The notes: a model not told the origin generated them from the sequence alone. Positions 35,059-44,730 are shown, counted from the first letter of the stretch. The stretch: 64,000 nt of DNA from Ignavibacteriota bacterium (GCA_016708125.1 JADJGF010000001.1:3618001-3682000); one strand, 5' to 3'. Program-made: numbers and translations.

Positions 35059-37347
35059 TTATTTTATTTCGATATTTATTTTGGCAAAAATATTTCTTCC
35101 CGGTTCTAATAAATTAATTCCTCTAAAAGTTGAAAGATGATTTCTATAAGCTTTATTAAAAATATTTTCTATTCCAGCAGATAATTTAATTAAAGATTTT
35201 AAAAATGATATTTGTTTAGTATGAATTGAAAAATCAAATGTAGTATAGCCGCCGGTTCTATTTTCGTCATTTGAAATTTTATCTTGATCTGTAAAAATAT
35301 TTGCTGAAACATCACAATTAATTTCATTAATTATTTCAATTTTAGAACCTATAATAAAATTCATAGGTGGAATTTGCGGGAGATATTCATCTTTTGTTAA
35401 ATCTTTTCCAATTACGTATGAAGCAATTCCGTAAAAAGAATTATTCGAATAAATATTATAATCAAAACTCATATCAAATCCATAAAGTCTAGCTTTTCCA
35501 ACATTTTGTTTTTGAAATAAACTATCAACAAAGATTTCTTCATCAATAACTAAATTCGATAAACTATTTAAGAATGTATTGATTTTAAAATTTAAATTAT
35601 TATTCCAAACTCTAAATCCAGCATCTAGTGAAATTCCTTTTTCCGGTTCAAGATTGGGGTTTCCAAAATATTTAATTCCGCCAAGATCAATATATTGATA
35701 TCTTTCTTCAAGTGATGGCGATCTAAAAGTATAAGCTGAATTAAAAGTAAAATCTATTTCGTTATTTAATTTATATAAAATTCCAAAATTACCACTGAAG
35801 GATTTATTGTTTTCATCGTAAGCAGAATATGATGCATCATCGTTTCTAACATTTGTGTTAATAACACCATTGCTAATTATGTACAAAGGATTTTTTGTTT
35901 CATCATTTGTAATATTTATTAAGTCGTATCTTCCGCTAAATGTTAAAGAAATTTTATTTGAAATTAATTCAATTTCATCAGATGCAAAAATTCCTAAATT
36001 TCTAAATTTTGAATCCGGTACTGGTTTATCAACCGTAATAATATTTGTTTTATTATTTGTTGTTTTCCTTTCGCCTTCGTATTTTCTCTGCCAATAATCT
36101 ATTCCCGCAATTAAAATATTGGAATTACTTAAAATCCAATCACTTTGAATTGTAAATCCATCCATTGTATGCTCTGCAAAAGGATTTGTTACGGCAATTG
36201 CATTTGGTCTTGTTTCAACACTTCTTTTTATTATTTGATGATAATACTTTATTTGCGTTTTTGTTAAATATTTTGAAATGTTATAAAAATAAATTTCACC
36301 ATTTAACATTTCCCTTTTTGCAAAAATATATTTTGCTTTTGCTGTTTCGGGAAAAGGTTCGCCACCCGGCAAACCAACATCGTAGGCAGAATATTTATTG
36401 TATGAAAAATTTAATTCAACATTTTCAATTGGAGTAATTCTCAATTTTCCGTTTACACTTTCATCTTTAAAAGAACTATTCTCTAAAATTCCATTGGGAG
36501 TTTTTATATCATCTGCATTCCTATAGAATCCGCTAAATATCAAAGACCAAATTTTGCTTCCGGTTGATAAACTGAGATTATTACAAAAATTATTATTAAC
36601 CGAATTATAGGAAGAAGTAAAACTCGGATGCAAGAAAAAGTTATTTACAAATTCTGGTTCTTTACTTTTAATATTAATAATTCCGCCGGTTGCGCCGCTG
36701 CCATAAAGTGAAGATATTCCACCCTTAACTAATTCAATATTTTCAATATCATTCAAATTTAACATTGATAAACCGGCTGAAAGATTTGTCGATGTTTCAA
36801 TTCTATATCCATCAAGTAAATAAATAATGTTTTGTTTACTCAATCCTCTAATATTAATTGTTGTTCCCCATGGCGCATCTTTTATTAATGTGATCCCAGA
36901 ATTATTACTTGCTAAATCTGAGAGTGTAATAAAGTTGGAATTATCAATTTTATCTTTAGTAATAAATTCAATTGGGATAACGGATTCTTTTAATATTTTA
37001 TCATAACGCGAACTTTGAACTATTGCTTCTCCAAGCCCAATAATATTAGGTTCTAAAGAAATATTTAATTCATAATTTTCATTTGAGTTAACAAAAATAT
37101 TTTTTGTTACGGAATTAAAACCAATATGAGAAAATACTAATGTATAATTACCGCTTGAGTTTAATTCAATTTTATAATTTCCGTTTTCATCGCTAAAATA
37201 TTGGCTTCCCAACTCGTCAATTTTAATTTCAACATTTTTTAATAATGTTACATCGGATTTAATTTTACCTTCAACAAATGATTTTTGTGCAAACATAAAA
37301 TTTGCAGAAATAATTATAATTAGGACAATATAAAATTTATGTTTCAT
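35059..37347 (-). CDS. TonB-dependent outer-membrane receptor
   Basis: A 762-residue receptor with a signal peptide (MKHKFYIVLIIIISANFMFA), a carboxypeptidase-D regulatory-like domain (about 22-105), a plug (about 115-225, with GTTINIRGLSKQNIIYLLDGYR and GSSLYGSGATGGIINIKS), and a 22-strand beta-barrel. FTFNSAYTFRSPSLEERYQY is a conserved barrel segment. It would import a siderophore, vitamin or metal complex powered by ExbB/ExbD. No substrate clue such as an adjacent ABC system is present. The last residues (FAKINIEIK) lack the usual terminal aromatic. Confidence 0.93.
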   Translation of the reverse strand: MKHKFYIVLIIIISANFMFAQKSFVEGKIKSDVTLLKNVEIKIDELGSQYFSDENGNYKIELNSSGNYTLVFSHIGFNSVTKNIFVNSNENYELNISLEPNIIGLGEAIVQSSRYDKILKESVIPIEFITKDKIDNSNFITLSDLASNNSGITLIKDAPWGTTINIRGLSKQNIIYLLDGYRIETSTNLSAGLSMLNLNDIENIELVKGGISSLYGSGATGGIINIKSKEPEFVNNFFLHPSFTSSYNSVNNNFCNNLSLSTGSKIWSLIFSGFYRNADDIKTPNGILENSSFKDESVNGKLRITPIENVELNFSYNKYSAYDVGLPGGEPFPETAKAKYIFAKREMLNGEIYFYNISKYLTKTQIKYYHQIIKRSVETRPNAIAVTNPFAEHTMDGFTIQSDWILSNSNILIAGIDYWQRKYEGERKTTNNKTNIITVDKPVPDSKFRNLGIFASDEIELISNKISLTFSGRYDLINITNDETKNPLYIISNGVINTNVRNDDASYSAYDENNKSFSGNFGILYKLNNEIDFTFNSAYTFRSPSLEERYQYIDLGGIKYFGNPNLEPEKGISLDAGFRVWNNNLNFKINTFLNSLSNLVIDEEIFVDSLFQKQNVGKARLYGFDMSFDYNIYSNNSFYGIASYVIGKDLTKDEYLPQIPPMNFIIGSKIEIINEINCDVSANIFTDQDKISNDENRTGGYTTFDFSIHTKQISFLKSLIKLSAGIENIFNKAYRNHLSTFRGINLLEPGRNIFAKINIEIK

Positions 37348-37372
37348 AAAAATTGAGGTTTTGCATGAAAAA

Positions 37373-38752
37373 TTATTGAATTATCGGAAACTTAATAATA
37401 ACACTTGTACCGGGAAATTCACTGTTCCCAATTTTGGATGGACTTGTAATATTAATGCTGCCGTTTAATCTTTCAACAATTTCTTTTACAAGTGATAAAC
37501 CCAAACCGCTTCCTTCAATATACTTACTTGGTAAATTAGTTGCTCTGTAAAATTGCTGAAATATTTTTTCGATTTCGTTCTTTGGAATTCCAATTCCGCT
37601 GTCTGAAGTTTCAATTGTAACAAACTTATAGTCTTCGTTTAAATCTATATGTACCGATTGATTTTCCTTTGTATACTTTACTGCGTTCCCAATTATATTT
37701 GATAAAACCAACTCCATCATTATTGGATCACAGTCTATTTCATTTTTTCTGCTTCTATAATCATTCACTTTTAGTTCAATATGTTTGTTTTTTATTATGT
37801 CACTTTTTTGAGATAAAACAATTTTCAAAGCTTTTAATAAATCAACTTTTGAGTAAGTAATATCATTCAATAATTTTAATTTCGAAATTCGCAAAATATT
37901 ATTAATCAAACTAAGTGCTTCATCGGTTCTTGTTTTTGTTCGCTCAAGTTTTCTCTTCATTTGTTCATTAACTTCACCAACATAACCATTTTTAATTAAT
38001 TCAATAATTGATTGAGCCGCCACAATAGGACTTTTAATTTCGTGCACAACAGCCATAATATATTTTTGTTTAGCTTCCTCTACGTTATTTAATTCTTCCA
38101 AAGTTTCTTTTAATTGCTGTTCGCGTTTATAAAGTCTTTTTGCAATTCTGCTTGTAATTCCAATTGTTGTATAAATTGTGAAAATGAAAATTCCGAGCGA
38201 GAAAATTATAAATTTTACATTGTGAACATTTTCGCTAAAGTAAATTTCATTTATATGATAGTGAGGAATATTTCCCAAATGCTCCAATGTTACAATACTT
38301 GAAAAAGTTGTAACTAATAAAGTTGCCATAATAAAAATAACATGTATAGGTAAAATTAAACTTCCTATTATCATATGAAAAATATAAAGCATGTAAAGCG
38401 GAGTTTCTATGCTGCCGGTAAAATAAACTAATAAAGTAAGTGCAATTAAATCCAAAACCATTTGTAGAAGTGAATAATGCAGAACATTAAATTTACCCGG
38501 GGTACATTTAATTTTATTACTGAAAGCAAAAAGAAAAGTGTTATAAATAGCAATACTTATCGAAATTAAAATAAACCAATTTTTCTGATATTCAGAAAAT
38601 TTGATCCCAAATAATTGTTGAGCAATAAGAAACATAAATATCAGCATTACAACTGCACCAAACCTAAGTTGTATAAACCAAATATTTCTTGCTCTTATTG
38701 ATTTCCAATATTCATCGTAATTATATGCCCATTTAGGAACGAGTTTAAACAT
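37373..38752 (-). CDS. Membrane sensor histidine kinase
   Basis: A 459-residue kinase: about six membrane helices (residues 28-200) without a large extracytoplasmic domain, a coiled coil (205-232), the HisKA dimer helix with H237 in AVVHEIKSPI, and an HATPase domain with N (SNIIGNAVKYTKENQ), G1 (DSGIGIPKNE) and G2 (GSGLGLSLVK) boxes. The phospho-box reads HEIKSP. No response regulator is adjacent; the nearest are the receivers at 42419 and 44302. It lies after hydA, across a hairpin, so it may be partly co-transcribed with the hydrogenase genes. Confidence 0.92.
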   Translation of the reverse strand: MFKLVPKWAYNYDEYWKSIRARNIWFIQLRFGAVVMLIFMFLIAQQLFGIKFSEYQKNWFILISISIAIYNTFLFAFSNKIKCTPGKFNVLHYSLLQMVLDLIALTLLVYFTGSIETPLYMLYIFHMIIGSLILPIHVIFIMATLLVTTFSSIVTLEHLGNIPHYHINEIYFSENVHNVKFIIFSLGIFIFTIYTTIGITSRIAKRLYKREQQLKETLEELNNVEEAKQKYIMAVVHEIKSPIVAAQSIIELIKNGYVGEVNEQMKRKLERTKTRTDEALSLINNILRISKLKLLNDITYSKVDLLKALKIVLSQKSDIIKNKHIELKVNDYRSRKNEIDCDPIMMELVLSNIIGNAVKYTKENQSVHIDLNEDYKFVTIETSDSGIGIPKNEIEKIFQQFYRATNLPSKYIEGSGLGLSLVKEIVERLNGSINITSPSKIGNSEFPGTSVIIKFPIIQ

Positions 38753-38764
38753 ATTTTTATAATA

Positions 38765-38793
38765 TCAGACTCACAAAATAAATGTGAGTCTGA
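38765..38793 (-). terminator. Strong hairpin after hydA (terminator or processing site)
   Basis: An 11-base perfect stem (TCAGACTCACA and its complement) with a 7-base loop (AAATAAA) lies between the hydA stop and the kinase start. Neither strand has a good T-run directly after it, so it may act as an RNA processing or stability element that sets different levels of hydrogenase and kinase message. Confidence 0.6.
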
Positions 38794-38803
38794 ATAATTT
38801 TAG

Positions 38804-40720
38804 TTAAGAAATATATTTACCGCGCTTTACATAAGTTGTATGTAAAAGTTTATGCGATAAATGTCCGCAAGGTCCTTCTTTCAAAAAGTTTTCATAAATA
38901 AAATTGATATGGGGATTTTCATGAGACTTTCTAATTGGCAAACCTTCTTCTTCTTTATAAATTGCTTCCGCACGTTTTTTTCTTATTTCTTCGCTGGTGG
39001 GAATTGGCTGACCGCCGCCGCCCAAACATCCGCCGGGACATCCCATAAATTCAATGAAATGACATTCGCTAAATTTACCTCCGGCTTTTATATCTTCCAT
39101 AACTTTTTTAGCATTTGCGGTTCCATGAGCAACAGCAACTTTTAGAGTTGCACCTTTTAACCAATTCCAATCATTAAAATATTTCTTATAAATTGCCGGT
39201 ACTTCACCAACTTCAGTAATTGGAAATTCCACATATTTAATTCCTTCAAAACCTCTCATTGGTAAGATGTTTGCATTTTCAAAAATACTTTCTACTTTTT
39301 TACCGGTTACTAATTCGATAACTGTTCTTAAAGCAGCTTCCATAACTCCGCCGGTTGCCCCAAAGATTAATCCAGCACCGGAAGCATTTCCAAATGGATC
39401 ATCAAAATCTGATTTTGGCATTTCTGGTAAAAATATTCCGGCTTCTTTAATCATTTGAGCAAGCTCACGCGTTGTCAATCCGTAATCAACATCTTTATAT
39501 CCCGAATCAACCATTTCTGGTCTATTGCATTCAAATTTTTTAGCCGAGCATGGCATTAAAGCAACAGTTACAATATTTTTAGGATCGATTCCAGTAATAT
39601 CTGAATAGAAAGTTTTAATTACTGAGCCAAACATTTGCTGAGGGGATTTTGCTGTACTTAAATTATCAATATAATCTGTATAAAAATGTTCTAAATATTT
39701 TACCCAGCCCGGTGAACAAGAAGTAAATTGAGGCAATACCGCATTTTCATCATTTTTAACCAATGCATTATAAAGTCTTAAAATTAATTCCGTACCTTCT
39801 TCCATAATTGTTAAATCTGCTGTAAAATCAGTATCAAATACTTTATCAAATCCAATTCTTCTTAAAGCGGTATTTAATTCACCAGTTAGAGAATGACCGG
39901 CTTCTAATCCAAATTCTTCGCCAATTGCAGCTCTTGGAGAAGGTGCAGTTTGAATAACAACATGTTTATTAGGATCATCAATTGCTGCCCAAATTTCATC
40001 TCTTGGATCATTTGCACGTAAAGCTCCGGTTGGACAACGATTTATACATTGTCCGCAATTAATGCAAATAACATCTGATAATTGTTTTTCAAAAAAAGTA
40101 CCGATATGTGTTTCTGCGCCTCTATCAATTGCTTCCAAAACACCTACTTCTTGTAAATCGATACAAGTTCTAACACATCTTTTACACAGAACACATTTAT
40201 CCATATCACGTACAACTGAATATGAAGAATTATCTATTTCAAATTTTGGTTCGGATTTATGTCCAAAATTATAATGATCTACGCCATATTCTTTTGCAAG
40301 TGCTTGAAGTTCACAATTATTATTTCTAAAACAAGAATAGCATTCGCCGTAATGTTCACTTAATAATAAATCAATAATATGCTTCCTTGCTTTGCGAACC
40401 ATTGGTGTTGAAGTATGAATTTTGATTGGAGCAGTAATTGGAAAAGCGCATGATGCTTGTAAAGTTCTCATATTTTCTACTTCAACAACACATAGTCTAC
40501 AAACGCCGGCGACACATAAATCCGGATGATGACAAAGTGTAGGTATATGAATATTATGTTGTCTGCAAGCTTCTAAAATTGTAGTTCCCATTGGCACAAC
40601 AATTTGCTTTTCATTAATTTGAATTTTTACTGATCCGCCAATATATTCGGGATTTTTTGGTTTCTCAATAACATGTGATTTTTGACTTATCGGAGCTCTA
40701 TCATGTTTATATTCTTCCAT
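38804..40720 (-). CDS. hydA: NADH-linked [FeFe] hydrogenase catalytic subunit, set 1
   Basis: A 638-residue subunit. [2Fe-2S] ligands are C63, C74, C77, C91; a His-Cys3 [4Fe-4S] site is at H123, C127, C130, C136; two ferredoxin clusters are at 176/179/182/186 and 219/222/225/229. The H-domain has L1 as TSCSPGW (333-339), L2 MPCSAKKFE (C391) and L3 EFMGCPGGCLGGGGQP (C561, C565), followed by the small-subunit domain. L1 is normally TSCCPxW; the second Cys, an expected ligand of the H-cluster cubane, is Ser336 here. A 30-residue polar N-terminal extension is unusual. Its start overlaps the hydB end by 14 bases. No HydEFG maturases are in the window. Confidence 0.92.
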   Translation of the reverse strand: MEEYKHDRAPISQKSHVIEKPKNPEYIGGSVKIQINEKQIVVPMGTTILEACRQHNIHIPTLCHHPDLCVAGVCRLCVVEVENMRTLQASCAFPITAPIKIHTSTPMVRKARKHIIDLLLSEHYGECYSCFRNNNCELQALAKEYGVDHYNFGHKSEPKFEIDNSSYSVVRDMDKCVLCKRCVRTCIDLQEVGVLEAIDRGAETHIGTFFEKQLSDVICINCGQCINRCPTGALRANDPRDEIWAAIDDPNKHVVIQTAPSPRAAIGEEFGLEAGHSLTGELNTALRRIGFDKVFDTDFTADLTIMEEGTELILRLYNALVKNDENAVLPQFTSCSPGWVKYLEHFYTDYIDNLSTAKSPQQMFGSVIKTFYSDITGIDPKNIVTVALMPCSAKKFECNRPEMVDSGYKDVDYGLTTRELAQMIKEAGIFLPEMPKSDFDDPFGNASGAGLIFGATGGVMEAALRTVIELVTGKKVESIFENANILPMRGFEGIKYVEFPITEVGEVPAIYKKYFNDWNWLKGATLKVAVAHGTANAKKVMEDIKAGGKFSECHFIEFMGCPGGCLGGGGQPIPTSEEIRKKRAEAIYKEEEGLPIRKSHENPHINFIYENFLKEGPCGHLSHKLLHTTYVKRGKYIS

Positions 40721-41918
40721 TATTGCCTCCGTTTGAATAATTCAAAACTTCATCTTTAAAGTTTTCTAAAATTGATATAAATGAATTTGGGCTTGATTGT
40801 CCTAATCCGCATTTTGAGGCAACTTGCATTGTTTTACCTAAATCTTTTAATTTATTCAGATATGTAAAAGTGTGTTCACCCTTTTCAATCATTTCAACTC
40901 CCTCAAGCAATTTAACATTTCCAATTCTACACGGCGTACATTGACCGCATGATTCTTCAACAAAAAATTCCATAAAATTTTTCAACACTTTTAACATGTT
41001 TCTTGATTCATTAAAAATAATTACGGAACCACCAGTTGAAACATCTTCATAAGAAAGCTTTCTATCAAACTGTGATTTTGGAATGCAGAAACCGGAAGCA
41101 CCTCCAATCTGCACGGCTTTTGTGTTTTTTGCATCAACTAAATTTAATAATTCGTTTATTGTAGTTCCCCAAGGCAGTTCATAAACTCCGGGTTTTTCGC
41201 AATCACCGGAAACAGAAAACAATTTGGAACCGGCTGATTTATCAGTACCAACATTTAAGAACCAACTCGCACCTTTACAAATTATATGAGGAATTGCTGC
41301 TAAAGTTTCAACATTATTCACTGAAGTTGGTTTTCCGTTATAGCCCGTATTTACGGGATAAGGCGGTCTATTTCTTGCTTCACCTCTATTTCCTTCTAAT
41401 GATTCTATCAAAGCGGTTTCTTCTCCGCAAACATAAGCCCCGGAGCCAAGAAATATTTCAATATCAAATTCAAATCCTTCTTTTCCTAGAATATCTTTAC
41501 CTAATAAATTATCCTTTCTCATTTCTTGTAGATAATCTTGCAAAGATTTTAGAAGATATTCATACTCTCCGCGTAAATAAATAATTCCCTTTTTCGCGCC
41601 AATTGTATAACCGGCAATTACCATTCCATCCATTACTAATTCCGGATATTCTACTAAAAGTACTCGATCTTTAAAAGTCCCCGGTTCGCCTTCATCAGCA
41701 TTACAAATAATATATTTTTCATCACTAATTGAAGCAGCAGTAAGCATCCATTTTGTTGAAGTTGGAAAACCGGCACCGCCTCTTCCTTTTAATTTTGATG
41801 TTTTTAATTCAAGTAAAATTTCTTCTCTCTTTAACGTCACAGTTTTTTTAATTCCGTCACCTCTTTTATATTGAGAGAAAATGACTTCACCTTTCCTATT
41901 TTTTTTTATTATTTCCAT
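40707..41918 (-). CDS. hydB: NuoF-like flavoprotein subunit of [FeFe] hydrogenase, set 1 (short form)
   Basis: A 403-residue NuoF core. It has the FMN/NADH motifs KLKGRGGAGFPTSTKW, CNADEGEPGTFKDR and CGEETALIESLEGNRG, and the [4Fe-4S] cysteines in ESCGQCTPCR with a late CGLGQ. It lacks both the N-terminal thioredoxin-like [2Fe-2S] domain and the C-terminal two-[4Fe-4S] ferredoxin domain of bifurcating HydB (compare 46477-48447, 656 residues). Family knowledge: HydB proteins of this short form occur in NADH-dependent, non-bifurcating hydrogenases such as those of Syntrophomonas. It follows hydC by seven bases. Confidence 0.92.
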   Translation of the reverse strand: MEIIKKNRKGEVIFSQYKRGDGIKKTVTLKREEILLELKTSKLKGRGGAGFPTSTKWMLTAASISDEKYIICNADEGEPGTFKDRVLLVEYPELVMDGMVIAGYTIGAKKGIIYLRGEYEYLLKSLQDYLQEMRKDNLLGKDILGKEGFEFDIEIFLGSGAYVCGEETALIESLEGNRGEARNRPPYPVNTGYNGKPTSVNNVETLAAIPHIICKGASWFLNVGTDKSAGSKLFSVSGDCEKPGVYELPWGTTINELLNLVDAKNTKAVQIGGASGFCIPKSQFDRKLSYEDVSTGGSVIIFNESRNMLKVLKNFMEFFVEESCGQCTPCRIGNVKLLEGVEMIEKGEHTFTYLNKLKDLGKTMQVASKCGLGQSSPNSFISILENFKDEVLNYSNGGNNGRI

Positions 41919-41925
41919 TTTCTCC

Positions 41926-42399
41926 TCACTTCACTTCGCTTAAAAGTTGAATTGCTTTTTCCGGAGTAAGCTTTGTATAAACTCGATCGTTTATAGACAT
42001 TGCCGGCGATTCATCGCACAATCCTAAACAATTTGCATACTCAACTGTAAATTTATTATCCTTTGTTGTATCACCAATTTTAATCCCTAATTCTCGTTCG
42101 ATAGCTCTTACAAGTACATCTTTCCCTTTCATATCACAAGAAATGGTTTGACAAATTCTTACAATATTTCTTCCTTTTGGTGTAGAATTTAAAAATGAAT
42201 AGAAAGAAATTACGCTGTAAACTTCAACCGGATGAATGTTAAGATGTCTTGCAATTTCTTGTTGTGCGTAATCAGAAATGTAACGGTGTTTTTTTTGAAT
42301 ATCATGTAGTATGGTTAATAATGCTGATCGGTCGTTGCCATACTTGATAACTAAAAATTCGATTTCTTCGGCAAGCGAAGTTTTTTCTTCAATAAACAT
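41926..42399 (-). CDS. hydC: NuoE-like [2Fe-2S] subunit of [FeFe] hydrogenase, set 1
   Basis: A 157-residue thioredoxin-like ferredoxin. An N-terminal helical part (DIQKKHRYISDYAQQEIARH) is followed by the [2Fe-2S] domain with cysteines in ICQTISCDMKG and CLGLCDESPAM. It passes electrons between the NuoF-like subunit and HydA. It is first of the set 1 trio and lies 19 bases after a stand-alone receiver gene. Confidence 0.94.
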   Translation of the reverse strand: MFIEEKTSLAEEIEFLVIKYGNDRSALLTILHDIQKKHRYISDYAQQEIARHLNIHPVEVYSVISFYSFLNSTPKGRNIVRICQTISCDMKGKDVLVRAIERELGIKIGDTTKDNKFTVEYANCLGLCDESPAMSINDRVYTKLTPEKAIQLLSEVK

Positions 42400-42418
42400 A
42401 ATTTGCTCCCCAATTTTC

Positions 42419-42781
42419 TTAAAGTAAGTTTTGAACTTTCTTAATTAATTCTTCCGGTGATATTGGCTTTTCAACAAAGTCATCAACTGGAACTAAATCA
42501 TTAGCTCCAAAATGCAAACCAATTGCTTTTGAAATGGAAGTGTACATTAAGATTGGGGTTTTAATTCCTTCTTTCCTAAATCTTTGAGCAAGAAAAAATC
42601 CATCATCAGCCTCGTCCATCATTACATCAAGAATTATTAAATCTGGTTTGTTATTTGAGACAATGTCAAAACCAGTTGTTGGATTTGATGCGGTAACAAC
42701 CTTATAGCCATTCGCCTCTAGAATTAATGTACTCGCTTCAAGAATATCCGGATCATCATCAATCACAGCGATTAGTGCCAT
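42419..42781 (-). CDS. Stand-alone response regulator receiver (hydrogenase cluster)
   Basis: A 120-residue receiver domain with no output domain: VIDDDPDILEAS acidic pocket, phospho-acceptor D52 in LIILDVMMDEADDGF, Thr/Ser switch in LMYTSIS, and the conserved Lys in VEKPIS. After D52 the loop is acidic (DEADDGFF) and the Thr-Lys gap carries an insertion (KAIGLHFGANDLVPVDDF). The receiver at 44302 shares these traits. It may be a phospho-relay carrier or bind a hydrogenase subunit. It lies immediately upstream of hydC set 1. Confidence 0.92.
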   Translation of the reverse strand: MALIAVIDDDPDILEASTLILEANGYKVVTASNPTTGFDIVSNNKPDLIILDVMMDEADDGFFLAQRFRKEGIKTPILMYTSISKAIGLHFGANDLVPVDDFVEKPISPEELIKKVQNLL

Positions 42782-42806
42782 TTTGTTCTCCTAGTTAAGT
42801 GTTTAT

Positions 42807-44291
42807 TTATTTAAATGGAAATTGTATTATAAAAGTACTGCCTTCATTATATACGCTTTCTACATTTACTTTTCCTTGGTTAGCATCAACTAATCTTTTA
42901 ACAATTGATAAACCTAAACCTGTGCCACTTACTAATTTTGTATGTTTGTTTTTTGCTCTATAGAATTGTTGGAACAAATGCATTTTTTCATCTTCTTTTA
43001 AACCAATTCCGGTATCTGAAATTGAAACAACAATAAAATTTTTATTCAAGCTATAATTAATAATTACACTGCCATTTTCATAATTATATTTTATTGCATT
43101 GCTTAAAAGATTTGAAAATATTTTTATGATATCATTTTTATCAATTTTAATTTTTGGTAAGACTTCTGAAATATTATGCAAAATGTTAATATTTTTTTTC
43201 TTGATTTCAAGTTCTAAAATTTCAATACATGATTTGATAATTTCCGGAATTGAAACAATTTCAGTTTCTTTCACAATATGGTTAGTTTCAATTCTTGATA
43301 TATCAAGCAAATCATTAACTAAATCCAGAGAACCTCTTAATCTCAAATGTGATCTTTGCATATATTGCTTTTGTTTTTCTTGAGGAACTACAATAGTACT
43401 ATTTGTCAAAATATCAAGGTAACCTAAAACTGCGGCTAAAGGAGTTTTTAATTCGTGTGCAACCATAGAAACAAATTGTGATTTCAAAGTTTCAAGTTGT
43501 TTTAAGCGGGTAATATTTTTTAATACAACAACAACACCAGCGAAAGTTCCATCAGGATGAGGGACTCTTGAACAAGTTGCTTCAATGGTTAATTCATTAT
43601 TTGGTAAAATTTCAACTTCTGTTGTGTAAGATTTTCCTCTTGGATTTTCCGATATAAGAATTTCATTAACAAGTTTCGCAATATTTGGAGGTAGCTTTTC
43701 AATAATTTCTTCTTCAAATATCAGTTCATCAAAATTTAATTTTTGCAGACACGCTTTATTATAATAAACAAGTTTTCTCTCTTTATTTATAAGCATAACT
43801 CCGCTGCTGATTGCTTCAATTATTGTATTTAGTCTGCTTTTTTCATGAGCAATTGTTGTAAGATTTTTTTCTCTTTCTTTTTTAAGTTCAAGAGATTCTA
43901 TTAGTAATTTCCTATGCTTTAAACCTTTTTCAATTTGATGCAATAATTCGTGAGGAGTGAATGGTTTTAGAAAATAATTGTAAGCTCCTAATCTGGTTGC
44001 TTCAATTGCAGATTCGTAACTTCCATAAGCAGTTACAATAAAATAAACAGTATTTGGTTTTAAGGATATTAATTGCTTTAATACGGAAAGTCCGTTTATA
44101 TCCGGCATATTAAGGTCGATTAAGACAACATCAAATTCAAACTGAGTTCCAAGCTGAATACCTTTTTCACCGTTTTCTGCGCAAACTACATCAAATCTTT
44201 TCTTCTTTAATAATTTTTCAGTTCCTAATCTTAATCCTTTTTCATCATCAATAAATAATATTTTTGGATATTCAATATCCATAAAAATCAT
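42807..44291 (-). CDS. Hybrid receiver-PAS-histidine kinase
   Basis: A 494-residue cytoplasmic kinase: receiver (about 10-125, D59 in VLIDLNMPD), a helical linker, a PAS domain (about 152-262), HisKA with H279 in SMVAHELKTPLAAVLGYLDI, and HATPase with SNLLSNAIKYNYENG, DTGIGLKEDE and GTGLGLSIVKR. There are no membrane helices, so the signal is internal, perhaps redox or a partner protein. A second ATG three codons later (44282) may be the real start. It sits between two stand-alone receivers inside the hydrogenase run. Confidence 0.93.
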   Translation of the reverse strand: MIFMDIEYPKILFIDDEKGLRLGTEKLLKKKRFDVVCAENGEKGIQLGTQFEFDVVLIDLNMPDINGLSVLKQLISLKPNTVYFIVTAYGSYESAIEATRLGAYNYFLKPFTPHELLHQIEKGLKHRKLLIESLELKKEREKNLTTIAHEKSRLNTIIEAISSGVMLINKERKLVYYNKACLQKLNFDELIFEEEIIEKLPPNIAKLVNEILISENPRGKSYTTEVEILPNNELTIEATCSRVPHPDGTFAGVVVVLKNITRLKQLETLKSQFVSMVAHELKTPLAAVLGYLDILTNSTIVVPQEKQKQYMQRSHLRLRGSLDLVNDLLDISRIETNHIVKETEIVSIPEIIKSCIEILELEIKKKNINILHNISEVLPKIKIDKNDIIKIFSNLLSNAIKYNYENGSVIINYSLNKNFIVVSISDTGIGLKEDEKMHLFQQFYRAKNKHTKLVSGTGLGLSIVKRLVDANQGKVNVESVYNEGSTFIIQFPFK

Positions 44292-44301
44292 TTTTCCAAT
44301 T

Positions 44302-44706
44302 TCATTCGAAATATTTGTTAAGCTGAGTAATTAATTCATCAATAACAATTGGTTTATTTAAAATAGCATCACATTTAATCCATTTTTTTTCTTCAGGAGT
44401 GGCTGTACTAAATTTAAATCCGGTATCATAAGTTGCGGAAGTCAAAATAATTACGGGAATGTTTTTTCCAATATCATTTTTCTTTAATTTATGACAAAGT
44501 ACAAATCCACTATCATGCTCTTCCATAATTAAATCTACAATTGCTGCATCTGGCTTTTCACTTAAATATTTTTGCAATCCTTCTTTTCCCGTTTCAGCCG
44601 TAATAACTTCTAAGCCTTTATTTTCAAGAATAAGTTTATTCTGTTCCAACAAATCTATATCATCATCAACAAGAAGGATTTTTTTTATTTTATTTGTAAT
44701 TTCCAT
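44302..44706 (-). CDS. Stand-alone response regulator receiver (hydrogenase cluster, second)
   Basis: A 134-residue receiver with no output domain: LLVDDDIDLLEQ, phospho-acceptor D58 in AAIVDLIMEEHDSGF, ILTSATYD with the switch Thr, and the Lys in LNKPIV. As in the receiver at 42419, the loop after the Asp is acidic (MEEHDSGF in place of MPxxDG) and there is an insertion before the Lys (FKFSTATPEEKKWIKCDA). It follows hydA set 2 by 24 bases. The shared oddities suggest a special receiver subfamily tied to [FeFe] hydrogenases. Confidence 0.92.
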   Translation of the reverse strand: MEITNKIKKILLVDDDIDLLEQNKLILENKGLEVITAETGKEGLQKYLSEKPDAAIVDLIMEEHDSGFVLCHKLKKNDIGKNIPVIILTSATYDTGFKFSTATPEEKKWIKCDAILNKPIVIDELITQLNKYFE

Positions 44707-44730
44707 TTATAAATCTCCATCTCAAATTTC

